64,000 nt of DNA, taken from positions 162,282-226,281 of the forward strand of contig JANQQF010000124.1 in assembly GCA_028285035.1 (NCBI GenBank). The letters run 5' to 3'. Made by a program: the position numbers and the translations under genes. Below, one piece after another: positions 42,591 to 51,940 of the stretch. The DNA comes from Phycisphaerae bacterium. Lineage in GTDB: Bacteria > Chloroflexota > Anaerolineae > 4572-78 > J111. Within the stretch, counting starts at the first letter, position 1, and each line of letters starts with the position of its first letter. The notes under the pieces were generated by a model. That model was not told where the DNA came from, ran no database searches, and saw only the letters and a list, made by a program, of their open reading frames with translations.

Positions 42591-45371
42591 ATGCCCACAC
42601 CTATCTTAACTACAAAACTTTATAGCCCGCCCCCTCGACCAGAATTTGTGGCGCGGCTACATCTAATCGAGCGACTAAATTTGGGTCTTCATCGGAAACT
42701 CAGCCTCATCTCGGCGCCAGCAGGCTTCGGTAAAACTACTTTGATCAGTAGTTGGCTCAGAGGGTTAGAAAAAGAGGAATCTCCAACCGCTAATCTCCAA
42801 TCTCCTAAATTTGCTTGGCTTTCATTGGATGAGGCGGATAATGACTCCAGTCGTTTTCTATCCTACCTCATCGCCGCTTTGCAAATGATTGCTCCAAACA
42901 TTGGACAAAACGCCTGGGAAGCACTCCAAACCTCACAACCGCCCCCACCTGAGTCGCTTCTGACAACTTTGCTTAATGAATTGATGAGCATTTCAGCCAA
43001 GGTCATCCTCGTACTTGATGATTATCATTTGATTGAAACCCCAGCCATTGACCAATCACTGACCTTTCTGTTAGAGCATCTACCCCCACACCTGCACATC
43101 GTCATCACCACCCGTGAAGATCCACCACTTCCCTTGGCCCGCTACCGGGCACGTGGTCAAATGACAGAGCTACGAGCGGCTGATCTCCGCTTTACGCCTG
43201 CGGAGGTGACCAGGTTTCTCAATGAAGTAATGGGGCTTAGCCTGACCACGGAGGCAATGGACTCGCTTGATCAGCGGACCGAGGGCTGGATTGCGGGCCT
43301 TCAGCTGGCCGCGCTCTCGATGCAGGGGCGAGAAGATGTCATCACCTTCGTCAAGGATTTCGCCGGAGACAATCGATATATCGGGGACTATCTTGTTGAA
43401 GAAGTTTTACAACGCCAGCCCAAAGCCGTTCGCGACTTCTTGCTCAAGACCTCGATCCTCAATCGGCTGAGTGGTCCGCTGTGTGATGCCATCTGTTTTG
43501 ACCTGGATAGTGGGTCACCTAATCAACAAAGCCAACAGATGTTGGAGACTTTGGAACGTAGTAACTTGTTTTTGATTCCTCTGGATGATAAACGCCACTG
43601 GTATCGTTATCATCACCTCTTTGCCGATATTTTGCAGACCCGTTTGCGAACAGATGAGTTGTCCAATCAAGTTCCAGCTTTACATCGACGAGCCAGCGAA
43701 TGGTATGAGCAGAACAATCTCCCGACTGAGGCAATCCGCCACGCCTTTGCGGCTGAGGATTTTATCCGGGCCGCAGATCTGGTTGAGCTGGTTTGGCCAG
43801 TCATTCGCAACGGCATTCAGCCTGGCATTTGGTTAGGCTGGGTAAAGATGTTGCCAGATGAGATAGTTCGGGTAAGACCGGTACTGGGGGCTGGTTCCGC
43901 ATGGACCTTGTTGGATGCTGGCGAGCTAGAGGCTGCTGATACTCAGTTGCGTAATGTAGAGCGATGGTTGGATGCTGATCCCGAAAAGTTCGAATTGACG
44001 ATTCAAGCGAGTGGCATGGTTGTTGTAAATAAAGAGGAGTTTGCCTCGCTTCAAGGCACAATACCTGTCGCACGGGCCTATTTAGCGCAGAGTATCGGCG
44101 ATGTGGATGCCGTCATACAAAATGCAGAGCAGGCCCGGTTTCGCCTCCCCGAGGATGATCATTATTGGCAAGGTGGGGCAGCGATGTTCTCGGGGATGGC
44201 GCGTTGGGCGGCTGGAAACCTAGACCTCGCCCACAAAATCCTAACCAACAGCCTGGCGAGTATGGAACGTGCCGGAAATATATTCTTCCAAATCGTGATT
44301 AGGGTCGCTCTGGGACACATACGTACTATTCAAGGCCGAAGACGGGAGGCCCTAGGCACCTATCAACAAGCATTGGATCTTTTGGCGGTGCAAAGCCAGC
44401 TTGGGTTGCAGGAGGCGATAGATTTGTATATCGGCTTGAGCGAGGCCCATCGGGAACGGAATGAGCTAGAAACCGCTTCTCAATTTTTGTTAAAAGGCCA
44501 AAAACTGGGTGAGCAAACCGTACTACCAGGTAGCAGATCTCGTTTATATGCGGCAATGGCTCAAATCAAGGCGACCAAGGGCGACCTCGATGGCGCGCTC
44601 GAGTTACTACACGAGGCTGAACGCTTGTACAAACGAGATCCTGTTCCTGATTTGCAGCCAGTCGCGGCCTTGAAGGCACGTCTGTGGCTTCGCCAAGGTC
44701 GATTAGAGGAGGCCCTGCTTTGGGTTCGCGAGCGAGGCCTGACTATCAACGATAAGTTCAGTTATCTATCTGAATTTGAACACATCACATTAGCTAGAAT
44801 ACTGATTGCCCAATATCAGACCGATAATTCAGCACAAACTATACAAGAAGCCCTGAACCTGCTCAAGCGTCTACTGCAAGCGGCGGAAGCCGGGGGCAGA
44901 ACCAGAAGCGCGATTGAAATTCTGATCTTACAGGCCCTCGCTCACGCCGCGCAAGGACACACCTCATCTGCCTTGGAACTGCTAAAACGAGCGCTAACCC
45001 TGGCCGAACCAGAGGGCTATGTCCGTATCTTTGTTGACGAAGGTCAACCAATGAAGCGGCTTTTATCCAAAGCCTTGACCGGGGGGGCTGATCCAGTCTA
45101 CATCACGCAATTGTTGACTGCCATCAATCAGGCCTTGGGTAATGAAGCTCCCGTCCTCAACCCCAATCAATTTCTCATTGAGCCGCTGAGTAGCCGCGAG
45201 CTTGAAGTTCTGCGCTTGTTGACCACCGGGCACACCAATCAAGCCATCGCTGATGAATTAGTCATCGCTCTCAGCACTGTCAAAAAGCACGTCAACAACA
45301 TCTTCGGCAAATTGGGTGTTAGTAGTCGCACTCAAGCCATCAATCGCGCCCGCGAGCTTGATTTGCTTTGA
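42591..45371 (+). CDS. MalT-type LuxR family ATP-dependent transcriptional regulator
   Basis: The 926-residue protein is a large STAND-type regulator. It has Walker A in [17 protein letters not shown] near residue 40, Walker B in [12 protein letters not shown] near 140, [18 protein letters not shown] near 180, and the helical [12 protein letters not shown] region near 337. TPR-like repeats span about 440-830, and a C-terminal LuxR helix-turn-helix reads [20 protein letters not shown] and [17 protein letters not shown]. Such proteins bind ATP and a small inducer before activating transcription. A short Ser/Pro/Asn insertion ([18 protein letters not shown]) between Walker A and the next strand arises from an ATCTCCAA repeat in the DNA. 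Its targets are not apparent. Confidence 0.93.
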   Translation: MPTPILTTKLYSPPPRPEFVARLHLIERLNLGLHRKLSLISAPAGFGKTTLISSWLRGLEKEESPTANLQSPKFAWLSLDEADNDSSRFLSYLIAALQMIAPNIGQNAWEALQTSQPPPPESLLTTLLNELMSISAKVILVLDDYHLIETPAIDQSLTFLLEHLPPHLHIVITTREDPPLPLARYRARGQMTELRAADLRFTPAEVTRFLNEVMGLSLTTEAMDSLDQRTEGWIAGLQLAALSMQGREDVITFVKDFAGDNRYIGDYLVEEVLQRQPKAVRDFLLKTSILNRLSGPLCDAICFDLDSGSPNQQSQQMLETLERSNLFLIPLDDKRHWYRYHHLFADILQTRLRTDELSNQVPALHRRASEWYEQNNLPTEAIRHAFAAEDFIRAADLVELVWPVIRNGIQPGIWLGWVKMLPDEIVRVRPVLGAGSAWTLLDAGELEAADTQLRNVERWLDADPEKFELTIQASGMVVVNKEEFASLQGTIPVARAYLAQSIGDVDAVIQNAEQARFRLPEDDHYWQGGAAMFSGMARWAAGNLDLAHKILTNSLASMERAGNIFFQIVIRVALGHIRTIQGRRREALGTYQQALDLLAVQSQLGLQEAIDLYIGLSEAHRERNELETASQFLLKGQKLGEQTVLPGSRSRLYAAMAQIKATKGDLDGALELLHEAERLYKRDPVPDLQPVAALKARLWLRQGRLEEALLWVRERGLTINDKFSYLSEFEHITLARILIAQYQTDNSAQTIQEALNLLKRLLQAAEAGGRTRSAIEILILQALAHAAQGHTSSALELLKRALTLAEPEGYVRIFVDEGQPMKRLLSKALTGGADPVYITQLLTAINQALGNEAPVLNPNQFLIEPLSSRELEVLRLLTTGHTNQAIADELVIALSTVKKHVNNIFGKLGVSSRTQAINRARELDLL

Positions 45372-45445
45372 AATTTCTCTAGTCATCGTATTTTTGAATA
45401 ACAGTAAATCGACTGAGATTTATCAATTAATGAGGAACATGTTTA

Positions 45446-46003
45446 ATGCTGACAGAAATATATCGAAAAAAAATGACCCACTATTTTAAGCTGTGGGATC
45501 TCAATCAGGATGGGGTACTTGAGTTTGAAGAGTTTTTTACCTTAACGAGGCGGATTGCAGACTTTAAAGGGCTCTCCCCAGACTCGTTGGAGTATCAGCA
45601 GTGGCAGGATGATACAGTTCATCGATGGCAGGATATACTCACTTATTCGTCTGATGAGGCCAAGGATAAAATGAGCTTGCCAGATTGGCTAAGGTATTGT
45701 GAAGCCAGACTGGAGGATGCCAAACAAAATGGAAAAAATGAGATGGACCAGTTGGTCGCTCAATACTTTTTTAATTTGGTCGATGTGCAACAGGATGGGG
45801 TTCTTACCCTCGATGAGTGGCCTATCTTTGTAGAGCTGATGGGCATTAAAGACACCCCGGCGGTGCATTTTCAGAAACTGGATGTCGAGAATAAAGGACA
45901 TCTGAGCTTAGATGACTTTTTACAATTATATGAACAATTTTTTTACAATGAGAATCCAACAGACCCCGGCAATTACTTTTATGGGTTGTTTGACGAAAGT
46001 TGA
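45446..46003 (+). CDS. EF-hand calcium-binding protein
   Basis: The 185-residue protein has clear EF-hand loops: DLNQDGVLEFEEF near residue 19, DVQQDGVLTLDEW near 113 and DVENKGHLSLDDF near 147. A fourth, degenerate site may lie near 75. The layout resembles calerythrin-like bacterial sarcoplasmic calcium-binding proteins, which buffer or sense Ca2+ in the cytoplasm. No signal peptide. Its 3' end overlaps the convergent SARP gene by 25 bases. GAGGAAC precedes the ATG at a wide spacing. Confidence 0.87.
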   Translation: MLTEIYRKKMTHYFKLWDLNQDGVLEFEEFFTLTRRIADFKGLSPDSLEYQQWQDDTVHRWQDILTYSSDEAKDKMSLPDWLRYCEARLEDAKQNGKNEMDQLVAQYFFNLVDVQQDGVLTLDEWPIFVELMGIKDTPAVHFQKLDVENKGHLSLDDFLQLYEQFFYNENPTDPGNYFYGLFDES

Positions 46004-48249
46004 TTTTTTAACGTTGTAATCTCTCGCTGGTAGGCTGCTTCTTTTTCCTGAAACTCAATGATTCGTTGCCACCACTTGGCCAATTTATCTTTTTCCTGCT
46101 GACGCTGTGTTTGTTCGGCTTGTAGCGCTTCATCACGTTGGGCCAAACTGAGATTGACAAATATTTGCTCAGCTTGGCTCAAGCTCGACGCGTGGTTTTT
46201 GGTCCAATACTCTGCCTCTGTCAGGAGTGCCCCGCGCAGTAACCCGCCTTGATCATGCCCTGTTACTTCCCACTGTTTCGCCAGCAAACGTAGCCGCTCT
46301 TGCCAACTTCTAAAATCGCGGTCGCGAGCCAGCCACTGTTGCCAGCGGGGCCAGACACGGATCAACACCTCGTGAATCACCTCGATGGCTTCTGTCTCGG
46401 CGATGTTGTTCCTGGCGACAATCAGCCGGGTGTGGATTAGTTTTTGTACCAAAGGCCAATGATCAACCACCAACTCGGTCCGTAACACCATCCGCCGAAT
46501 ATCTGGGGTGTGATCACTGGGCTGTACCAGTTGGATAAAGATTTCTTGCATTTGGACCTGTTCGGTGGGGGGCAACGCTTGATAAACCTGCTCGGCATAT
46601 TCTGACAAAGCCCCAGCCACCCCCCCGATGGCTTCATAACTTTGGTGAGTCAGACTGAATTGATGGGGCGAAATCTGTGCCCACAACGTAGCCAAAGTGA
46701 ATTGTAGCAAGGGTAAGCGACCGGCCTCCTGACCGACATCGTGCTGTAAGCGTTGGACGAGACCCGCTTCAAACGCAACCCCTTGCTGTTGCGCTGGCTG
46801 TTCAATGGCTTGTTGTAACTCTGCTGTTGACATCGGCCCCAGCAAGAGTAGCCCCGGCTGTAATGCATCAGCCAGAGAACGGTAAGCCAGCATCTGGCCC
46901 ATAAAATCGGCTCGTAAGGTGAGGGTGATTTGGAGCTTACCTGGCTGCTGCGTTGCCAATCCCTGGAGGAGCATTTGAATAAAGGTTTGCTGTATTTCTG
47001 GCTGACACAGCGTGAATAGCTCTTCAAATTGATCAATCACCAATAGGAGGCACGTTGGGGTAGGTTGGCCAGAAAGTGGCTCGAGAATTGGGGTCAGGCT
47101 CATCATGCGCTGTAGCTGACTGGCTAGCTTTTGAGTAGAGGGCACTAACTCCGGCCGTGTATCGCGAAAGGCTTGGGCCAGAGCCAGAAAGGGCTGATGG
47201 CGTGGCCGTAGCAGAGCAATATCCAACGTGGTGGCTGGGCCAGAGATAGCCTTGCCTTGGAGGTGTCTTAGCCTCGGGATTAGCCCAGCCTGGACCACCG
47301 ATGATTTGCCGCTTCCGGAGGGGCCGACGACAGCGACGAGTGGCTGTTGCTGAACCCTGCTTAAGAGTGTGTCCAAAAACACATCACGCCCAAAGAAAAC
47401 ATTGGCCTCTTGTTCGGTAAATGCGGCTAGACCAAGATAAGGGGAGGGTGGGGGTTGAGCCAGTTTAGCGGTTCCATTGCGCCTGATGGCGGGTGGCCAG
47501 GTGCCAGCCTTGATTTGGTTTTGTAACGTCTCTAGGTGAGCATCAGGCTTGATACCCAACTCGGTGCTCAACAGTTGAACATAGGCGTCATAATGAGCCA
47601 GCGCCGCATCACGTTGTCCATTGTGGATGAGCAAATGAAGCAGTCGGATATGAGCTTTTTCGTCAAACTCATTGAGCGCTAATAGCTGTTGGGTCCAACG
47701 AATCCCAACGTCATACTCACCATTTTCCAGATAGTAGCGGCTCACCTGATGAAAGCCATTTAACACCAAGCGTTGTAGCTGTTCCCGCTCAAAACTGAGC
47801 CAAGCCTCAAAATCTGGCGCATCACTAAGCTCAAACCCCGCCAACAACTCTCCTTGATATAACGATAATATCTGCGCCAATTCCCGCGCTTGCGTCTCAG
47901 TTAAACTGCGTTCTATATCAGCCGATACCAACTGTTGTTTCAACTCAAACACATCAACCCAATAGGGCTGATTTTTGTCAAAAGCAAGCGTTTGTCCCTG
48001 GCTCAAAATGTAGGGGTCAAGGACTTTTCGCAGACGGGTTAGAGCGGTGCGTAGGTTGCGCTGGGCTTGTTGGGAGGTACGTCCAGGCCAGAGCATCTCA
48101 GCCAACTTACTGCGGGTCTGAGGGCGCTGGGTGTATAGCAGATAAACAAATAACGCTTTACCCTTCGTTGAGGCTAGACTTGAGAGTGATTGTTTATTCT
48201 GTTTGAGGTCAAGACTGCCTAAAAGAGAAATGATTAATTGATGACTCAT
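45979..48249 (-). CDS. SARP/BTAD regulator with nSTAND1-type NTPase
   Basis: The 756-residue protein begins with an OmpR-type winged helix (TKGKALFVYLLYTQRPQTRS, LRTALTRLRKVLDPYI). A bacterial transcriptional activator domain follows, up to about residue 250 (ELLAGFELSDAPDFEAWL, LLHLLIHNGQRDAALAHYDA). An NTPase domain then starts SPYLGLAAFTEQEANVFFGR with Walker A VVGPSGSGKSSVVQAG and Walker B LLVIDQFEELF. WD40 repeats that usually follow nSTAND1 are absent; instead a coiled coil (QRDEALQAEQTQRQQEKDKL) ends the protein. SARP proteins bind direct repeats spaced about 11 bases. Such repeats lie just upstream of this gene and around the STAS gene. It overlaps the EF-hand gene tail to tail. Confidence 0.88.
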   Translation of the reverse strand: MSHQLIISLLGSLDLKQNKQSLSSLASTKGKALFVYLLYTQRPQTRSKLAEMLWPGRTSQQAQRNLRTALTRLRKVLDPYILSQGQTLAFDKNQPYWVDVFELKQQLVSADIERSLTETQARELAQILSLYQGELLAGFELSDAPDFEAWLSFEREQLQRLVLNGFHQVSRYYLENGEYDVGIRWTQQLLALNEFDEKAHIRLLHLLIHNGQRDAALAHYDAYVQLLSTELGIKPDAHLETLQNQIKAGTWPPAIRRNGTAKLAQPPPSPYLGLAAFTEQEANVFFGRDVFLDTLLSRVQQQPLVAVVGPSGSGKSSVVQAGLIPRLRHLQGKAISGPATTLDIALLRPRHQPFLALAQAFRDTRPELVPSTQKLASQLQRMMSLTPILEPLSGQPTPTCLLLVIDQFEELFTLCQPEIQQTFIQMLLQGLATQQPGKLQITLTLRADFMGQMLAYRSLADALQPGLLLLGPMSTAELQQAIEQPAQQQGVAFEAGLVQRLQHDVGQEAGRLPLLQFTLATLWAQISPHQFSLTHQSYEAIGGVAGALSEYAEQVYQALPPTEQVQMQEIFIQLVQPSDHTPDIRRMVLRTELVVDHWPLVQKLIHTRLIVARNNIAETEAIEVIHEVLIRVWPRWQQWLARDRDFRSWQERLRLLAKQWEVTGHDQGGLLRGALLTEAEYWTKNHASSLSQAEQIFVNLSLAQRDEALQAEQTQRQQEKDKLAKWWQRIIEFQEKEAAYQREITTLKNQLSSNNP

Positions 48250-48331
48250 ATACTTTAAATCTCAGTCGATGTAAGTGTGTTCGTTTGATAGGGGGGCTAA
48301 TGTCCGATCCTCTCTCAAAATTTTTAAGTTG

Positions 48332-48352
48332 TTGTGAAGCGTTTGTGAAGCG
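48332..48352. promoter_or_regulatory. Direct repeat TTGTGAAGCG x2, 11-base period
   Basis: Two copies of TTGTGAAGCG are spaced exactly 11 bases apart in the gap between the divergent SARP gene and a small gene. The reverse strand reads CACAAACGC, which recurs in the 28-base duplicated sequence nearby. This is the geometry expected of an OmpR/SARP-type binding site. Confidence 0.55.
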
Positions 48353-48405
48353 CTTATTTGGTATGCTGGCTATATCCAATTGATCAAATTATAAAGCTAG
48401 ACTCA

Positions 48406-48609
48406 ATGATGATGTCAAAACTGAACAAGACCGATACCTATCAAGGCTATTTGCTCCGCTTTTGGCGGCGAGACAGCAGCCAATCGTGGCGAGTCACGGT
48501 TGAATGTATTTCAACCCGAGAACGACACCACTTTGCCACAGTGGATAAGGCCCTCAGCTTTATCCAAGCCCAGTTAGATTGGTCCAAGACGGATCCATTG
48601 TCTAACTGA
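48406..48609 (+). CDS. Small conserved-looking hypothetical protein
   Basis: About 67 residues from the first of three adjacent ATG codons. The core YQGYLLRFWRRDSSQSWRVT followed by HHFATVDKALSFIQAQL has the beta-beta-beta-alpha pattern of short proteins I associate with Chloroflexota (YLLRLWRE...FASLEALFAFL). Function unknown. It is divergent from the SARP regulator and has SARP-like direct repeats upstream. No strong ribosome site is seen. Confidence 0.55.
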   Translation: MMMSKLNKTDTYQGYLLRFWRRDSSQSWRVTVECISTRERHHFATVDKALSFIQAQLDWSKTDPLSN

Positions 48610-48735
48610 TTGGGATGGGTTTGTTTGATATATGCCATAAAGGTGATGTGTGAAACCAATGAGGCAGAAATGATGGGACTCTTTCTCGAAAATATGGTGG
48701 GGGTGTGGCACCTTCAAAAGCAAATATTCGCGATT

Positions 48736-48763
48736 ACAAACGCATGTACAAACGTTTACAAAC
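48736..48763. repeat. 28-base duplicated sequence, copy 1 (three ACAAAC units)
   Basis: The sequence contains ACAAACGC, ACAAACGT and ACAAAC with starts 12 and 10 bases apart and is identical to 49209-49236. A -10-like TATTTT follows five bases later, ahead of the STAS gene. Confidence 0.8.
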
Positions 48764-48855
48764 ACCTTTATTTTAACCTAAGCGCGGCGAATGCAAAAAT
48801 TTTTTAGTTAAGCTGTTTCTATTATTAGAGATTTCAAGTTGGTAGAGAGGGTGTT

Positions 48856-49179
48856 ATGGCCAAAATCGTGGCTGATTTGAAACAGGTATCATCGGGATGG
48901 TGTCTCAACCTGGCTGATGGCCAGCAGATTGGGGATAATCTGCTCCGACTGGCTGAGGAGCTTGCGGCTTTGGGGGTTGGCCCTGGTCGACCCGTGATCA
49001 TCAGCCTGAACGAGGTCGAGTTGATTGACTCGCGGGCGGTACGTTTTTTGGTTGAAGTCCGCCAACATGTGTCTCGCCAGGGAGCGACGATCAGAGTTCG
49101 TCAGGTCAATGATCATACCCGGCGTATCTTTGAGATTATGCAGTTGACCGAGGGGCTTGGGGTTGAAGATGAGGCGTAG
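48856..49179 (+). CDS. STAS-domain protein (anti-sigma-factor-antagonist-like)
   Basis: The 107-residue protein is a single STAS-like domain: PGRPVIISLNEVELIDSRAV, with serine in the position phosphorylated in SpoIIAA-type proteins (LIDSRAVRFL), then GATIRVRQVNDHTRRIFEIM. Such proteins release sigma factors from anti-sigma factors or transmit signals. No partner kinase is adjacent. The gene is bracketed by two identical 28-base sequences with ACAAAC repeats that may be sites for the nearby SARP regulator. Start follows GAGAGGG. Confidence 0.75.
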   Translation: MAKIVADLKQVSSGWCLNLADGQQIGDNLLRLAEELAALGVGPGRPVIISLNEVELIDSRAVRFLVEVRQHVSRQGATIRVRQVNDHTRRIFEIMQLTEGLGVEDEA

Positions 49180-49488
49180 GGGCGCTCTACAAATGATGTC
49201 TCGTCATCACAAACGCATGTACAAACGTTTACAAACGGCAGGGGTGTACGCTGATTATCATCACGAATTTCGCCTATAAATCACAAAGCCGTTGCAGGGG
49301 CACCCACAAGGGATGCCCCTACATTACTACTCGGACCAACACTCTACATTGGTCCGAAGGATGTGGCACGCTGTTTCACACTAGCTATCCCGCAAGTGAA
49401 GAAAGGAAGGTGAAGATGTAAATAATGACCTGATCTAACGAGGACAGAAGGAGGCCCAGAAAATTAAACCATTAAGGAGAAATAAAAT
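49180..49488. other. Intergenic stretch with repeat copy and two hairpins
   Basis: No gene is visible in these 309 bases. It holds the second 28-base repeat (49209-49236), a stem AGGGGCA/TGCCCCT (49296-49320) and the perfect inverted repeat CGGACCAA/TTGGTCCG (49332-49356). AAGGAG-type ribosome site for the next gene lies at the end. Confidence 0.6.
49209..49236. repeat. 28-base duplicated sequence, copy 2
   Basis: Identical over 28 bases to 48736-48763. It lies 30 bases past the STAS stop and 250 bases before the secreted-protein start. Confidence 0.8.
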
Positions 49489-51279
49489 ATGTGGATTATG
49501 AATACAGGCAATTTACAAAAAGGACGAGCCGCCCTGCGGTTGGTCACCGTCGCGTTTACCGTACTGATAGCCAGTCTGTTTTTTTTAGGGGTTGTTTACG
49601 CCGATGATCCGATCACGAACTATGACTTTGTCGCTACCAGCGGCACCTTCACCCCGCTTTCAGGGGGAACACCCATTACCCTAGACAGCGGGAATATGGA
49701 TGATGGGTGGACTAATGATCTGCCTATCGGCTTCGATTTTGTTTATGAGGGCAATACCTATAACAACTTTGGAGTCAGCACCAATGGCTGGATAACGATT
49801 TCGAATGGGGGAACCGGTATTACAAGTTCTAACCTTAGTAACTTCTTCAATGAATTACAGAATGGAAGGTTTGTCACTCGTCCCATGTTTGCCCCCTTGT
49901 GGGACGACATTGACGCGACATCAGGCACACTGTCGTACCAACTCAGTGGTGCAGCCGGCTCTCAGGTTTTAACCGTGGAATGGCTCAATATGGAGTGGAA
50001 CTCGTTTGCCACCGACCCTGCGATTAGCGTTCAAGTTAAGCTCTACGAAGGCAGTAACCAAATTGAGTATGTCTATCGCCAGGAGACTGGGACCCTCAAT
50101 AGTCCAACTGCCACCATCGGGATGACGGGGTTGATAAGCGGGACGTTCCTGTCGCTCAATGATAGTTCAACCGCCCCCATCGCCAGCTCTGCGGTCGAGA
50201 CCAACACCATTGCGATCAAACCGGCCACTGGCCAAATTTACCGCTTTTCCCCACCTAACGCCTGTGGATTTCAGGCGCGTAACGGCGCTTTTACCCCCCT
50301 TTCAGGCGCAACATTTGTTACCCTAGAAAGTGGTGATCCGGATGATGGGTATGCTAATAGTCTGCCCATTGGCTTCGATTTTGTCTATGAGGGCAATACC
50401 TACACCCACTTCGGAGTCAGCACCAATGGCTGGATATCGATTGGGAATGGGTCAACCAATATCTTAAATGCTAAGAATATTAATGACCCCGGTGAGCTTG
50501 GAAGTGGAACCATCGCTCGGCCCATGTTTGCGGCCTTGTGGGATGATCTGGACCTGATGACATTTGGTGGCACACTATCGTATCAACTCAGTGGTGCAGC
50601 TGGCTCTCAGGTTTTAACCGTGGAGTGGCTTAATGCGGAGTGGAGATTTCCTGCCACCGACCCTGGGATCAGTGTTCAACTTAAGCTCTATGAGGATGGG
50701 AACTGGATTGAGTTTGTTTATCAAGAGGAGGCTGGAACTCTCGATATCCCAACTGCCACCATTGGGATTACAGGGCTGATGACCGGGACATTCACCTCGC
50801 TCAGTGATAGCTCAGCCGCACCGACCGCCAGTACCACCGTCGAAACCAATACCATTGCCACGAAACCAGCCACCGGCCAAATTTATCGATTTTGCCGAGA
50901 GCCTAATATCGTTGTGGCTGGGAATGCCCAGGAGATTGCCGATGGCGATACTAGCCCCAGCAGTACCGATCATACCGACTTTGGCTCAAGCCCAACCAGC
51001 GTCAATCGCACGTTTACCATCTCTAACACGGGATACTCAGCCTTGACGGTAGACACCATCAGTCTGAGCGGCGACTTTAGTGTGACCCAACAGCCGACAA
51101 GCCCCATCCCCATCGATGGCAGCACCACCTTCGAGGTCACCTACACCCCTTCAGGGGGTGGGACGACGAGCGCTGAGGTGAGCATCACCAGTAATGATGT
51201 CGACAAGGCTCCCTACACTTTCACCATTCAGGGCACAAGCGCCCTGACTAGTATTTACCTGCCGTTGTTGATGAAGTAG
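49489..51279 (+). CDS. Large secreted protein with tandem duplicated domain and choice-of-anchor-like module
   Basis: The 596-residue protein has a signal peptide (LRLVTVAFTVLIASLFFLGV). Two copies of a roughly 210-residue beta-rich domain follow: GTFTPLSGGTPITLDSGNMD and GAFTPLSGATFVTLESGDPD, then PIGFDFVYEGNTYNNFGVST in both, and SQVLTVEWLN in both. From about 480 an Ig-like module of the choice-of-anchor D type follows (RTFTISNTGYSALTVDTISL, VTYTPSGGGTTSAEVSITS). The protein ends in IYLPLLMK, a tail I associate with secreted Chloroflexota proteins. No catalytic site is visible, so a surface or adhesion role is likely. AGGAGAAA precedes the ATG. Confidence 0.82.
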   Translation: MWIMNTGNLQKGRAALRLVTVAFTVLIASLFFLGVVYADDPITNYDFVATSGTFTPLSGGTPITLDSGNMDDGWTNDLPIGFDFVYEGNTYNNFGVSTNGWITISNGGTGITSSNLSNFFNELQNGRFVTRPMFAPLWDDIDATSGTLSYQLSGAAGSQVLTVEWLNMEWNSFATDPAISVQVKLYEGSNQIEYVYRQETGTLNSPTATIGMTGLISGTFLSLNDSSTAPIASSAVETNTIAIKPATGQIYRFSPPNACGFQARNGAFTPLSGATFVTLESGDPDDGYANSLPIGFDFVYEGNTYTHFGVSTNGWISIGNGSTNILNAKNINDPGELGSGTIARPMFAALWDDLDLMTFGGTLSYQLSGAAGSQVLTVEWLNAEWRFPATDPGISVQLKLYEDGNWIEFVYQEEAGTLDIPTATIGITGLMTGTFTSLSDSSAAPTASTTVETNTIATKPATGQIYRFCREPNIVVAGNAQEIADGDTSPSSTDHTDFGSSPTSVNRTFTISNTGYSALTVDTISLSGDFSVTQQPTSPIPIDGSTTFEVTYTPSGGGTTSAEVSITSNDVDKAPYTFTIQGTSALTSIYLPLLMK

Positions 51280-51445
51280 GGTTGTCATTTTTGGCATCCT
51301 AAGTCCCAATATTAAGGCGTGATGGTGTCATCATCACGCCTTTTTTATATCCCCGCTCATAGAACCCCCATAGCCCCCTTCTACACCCAAATACACCCCT
51401 CAATAGAACTTTCGGTTGCCGTCAAGCCACGCCTGATCGCATAGA

Positions 51446-51772
51446 ATGATGTCATCAATCAATGACAGGTATAGGGTCGTGGTTATCAAATACAGCCGAC
51501 AATCAAATTCAAGTCAAACCACCTATCAAATCAGGATCGAAGGCCATTTGGGCTGTCAATGGCTGGAGTGGTTTGATGGCTTGACCATCACCTTGGAAAA
51601 GAGTGGCTGCACGCTGTTATCTGGGCCAGTTGAAGATCAAGCTGCGTTGTATGGCTTGCTTCGTAAGGTGCGTGATTTGGGGTTGCCGTTGCTTTTGGTC
51701 GAGCGTGTGAACCCCGACCCGGTTGAGGCTTCGGAAGATAATGACAGGTCAATTGAACAGTCATTTGTTTAG
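51446..51772 (+). CDS. Small conserved-looking hypothetical protein (IEGHLG...WFDGL type)
   Basis: The 108-residue protein has QIRIEGHLGCQWLEWFDGLT, ITLEKSGCTLLSGPVEDQAA and LYGLLRKVRDLGLPLLLVER. The pattern of four strands with a hydrophobic helix recalls short proteins seen repeatedly in Chloroflexota genomes. There is no membrane segment or known catalytic motif. Function is unknown. It is transcribed on its own between two intergenic repeat zones. Confidence 0.65.
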   Translation: MMSSINDRYRVVVIKYSRQSNSSQTTYQIRIEGHLGCQWLEWFDGLTITLEKSGCTLLSGPVEDQAALYGLLRKVRDLGLPLLLVERVNPDPVEASEDNDRSIEQSFV

Positions 51773-51806
51773 GAGGTGTCTTTGAAAAGATCTCACGTCA
51801 GGTGCT

Positions 51807-51890
51807 GGTTCCAACGCTCTGCGTTGAACCAATGTAGAGCGTCGGAAACAAACTACTGATCCGAAGCGTGACAACGCAGAGCATTGTCAC
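51807..51890. repeat. Nested inverted repeats around CGCTCTGCG/CGCAGAGC
   Basis: Three overlapping stems are visible: GGTT-AACG with CGTT-AACC (51807-51830), ACGCTCT with AGAGCGT (51814-51842), and GTGACAA with TTGTCAC (51868-51890). The CTCTGCGTTG core occurs in both orientations. It has the look of a dispersed palindromic repeat. Confidence 0.55.
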
Positions 51891-51940
51891 GAGGGAAAAT
51901 TTGACTCAACAAAACTATCAATCCAAAACAGGAGCAAACA

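Noticed and set aside
48736..49236. CRISPR array or transposon ends from the two 28-base repeats
   Set aside because: There are only two copies separated by a 445-base gap containing a gene. No further spacers, transposase or inverted ends are seen.
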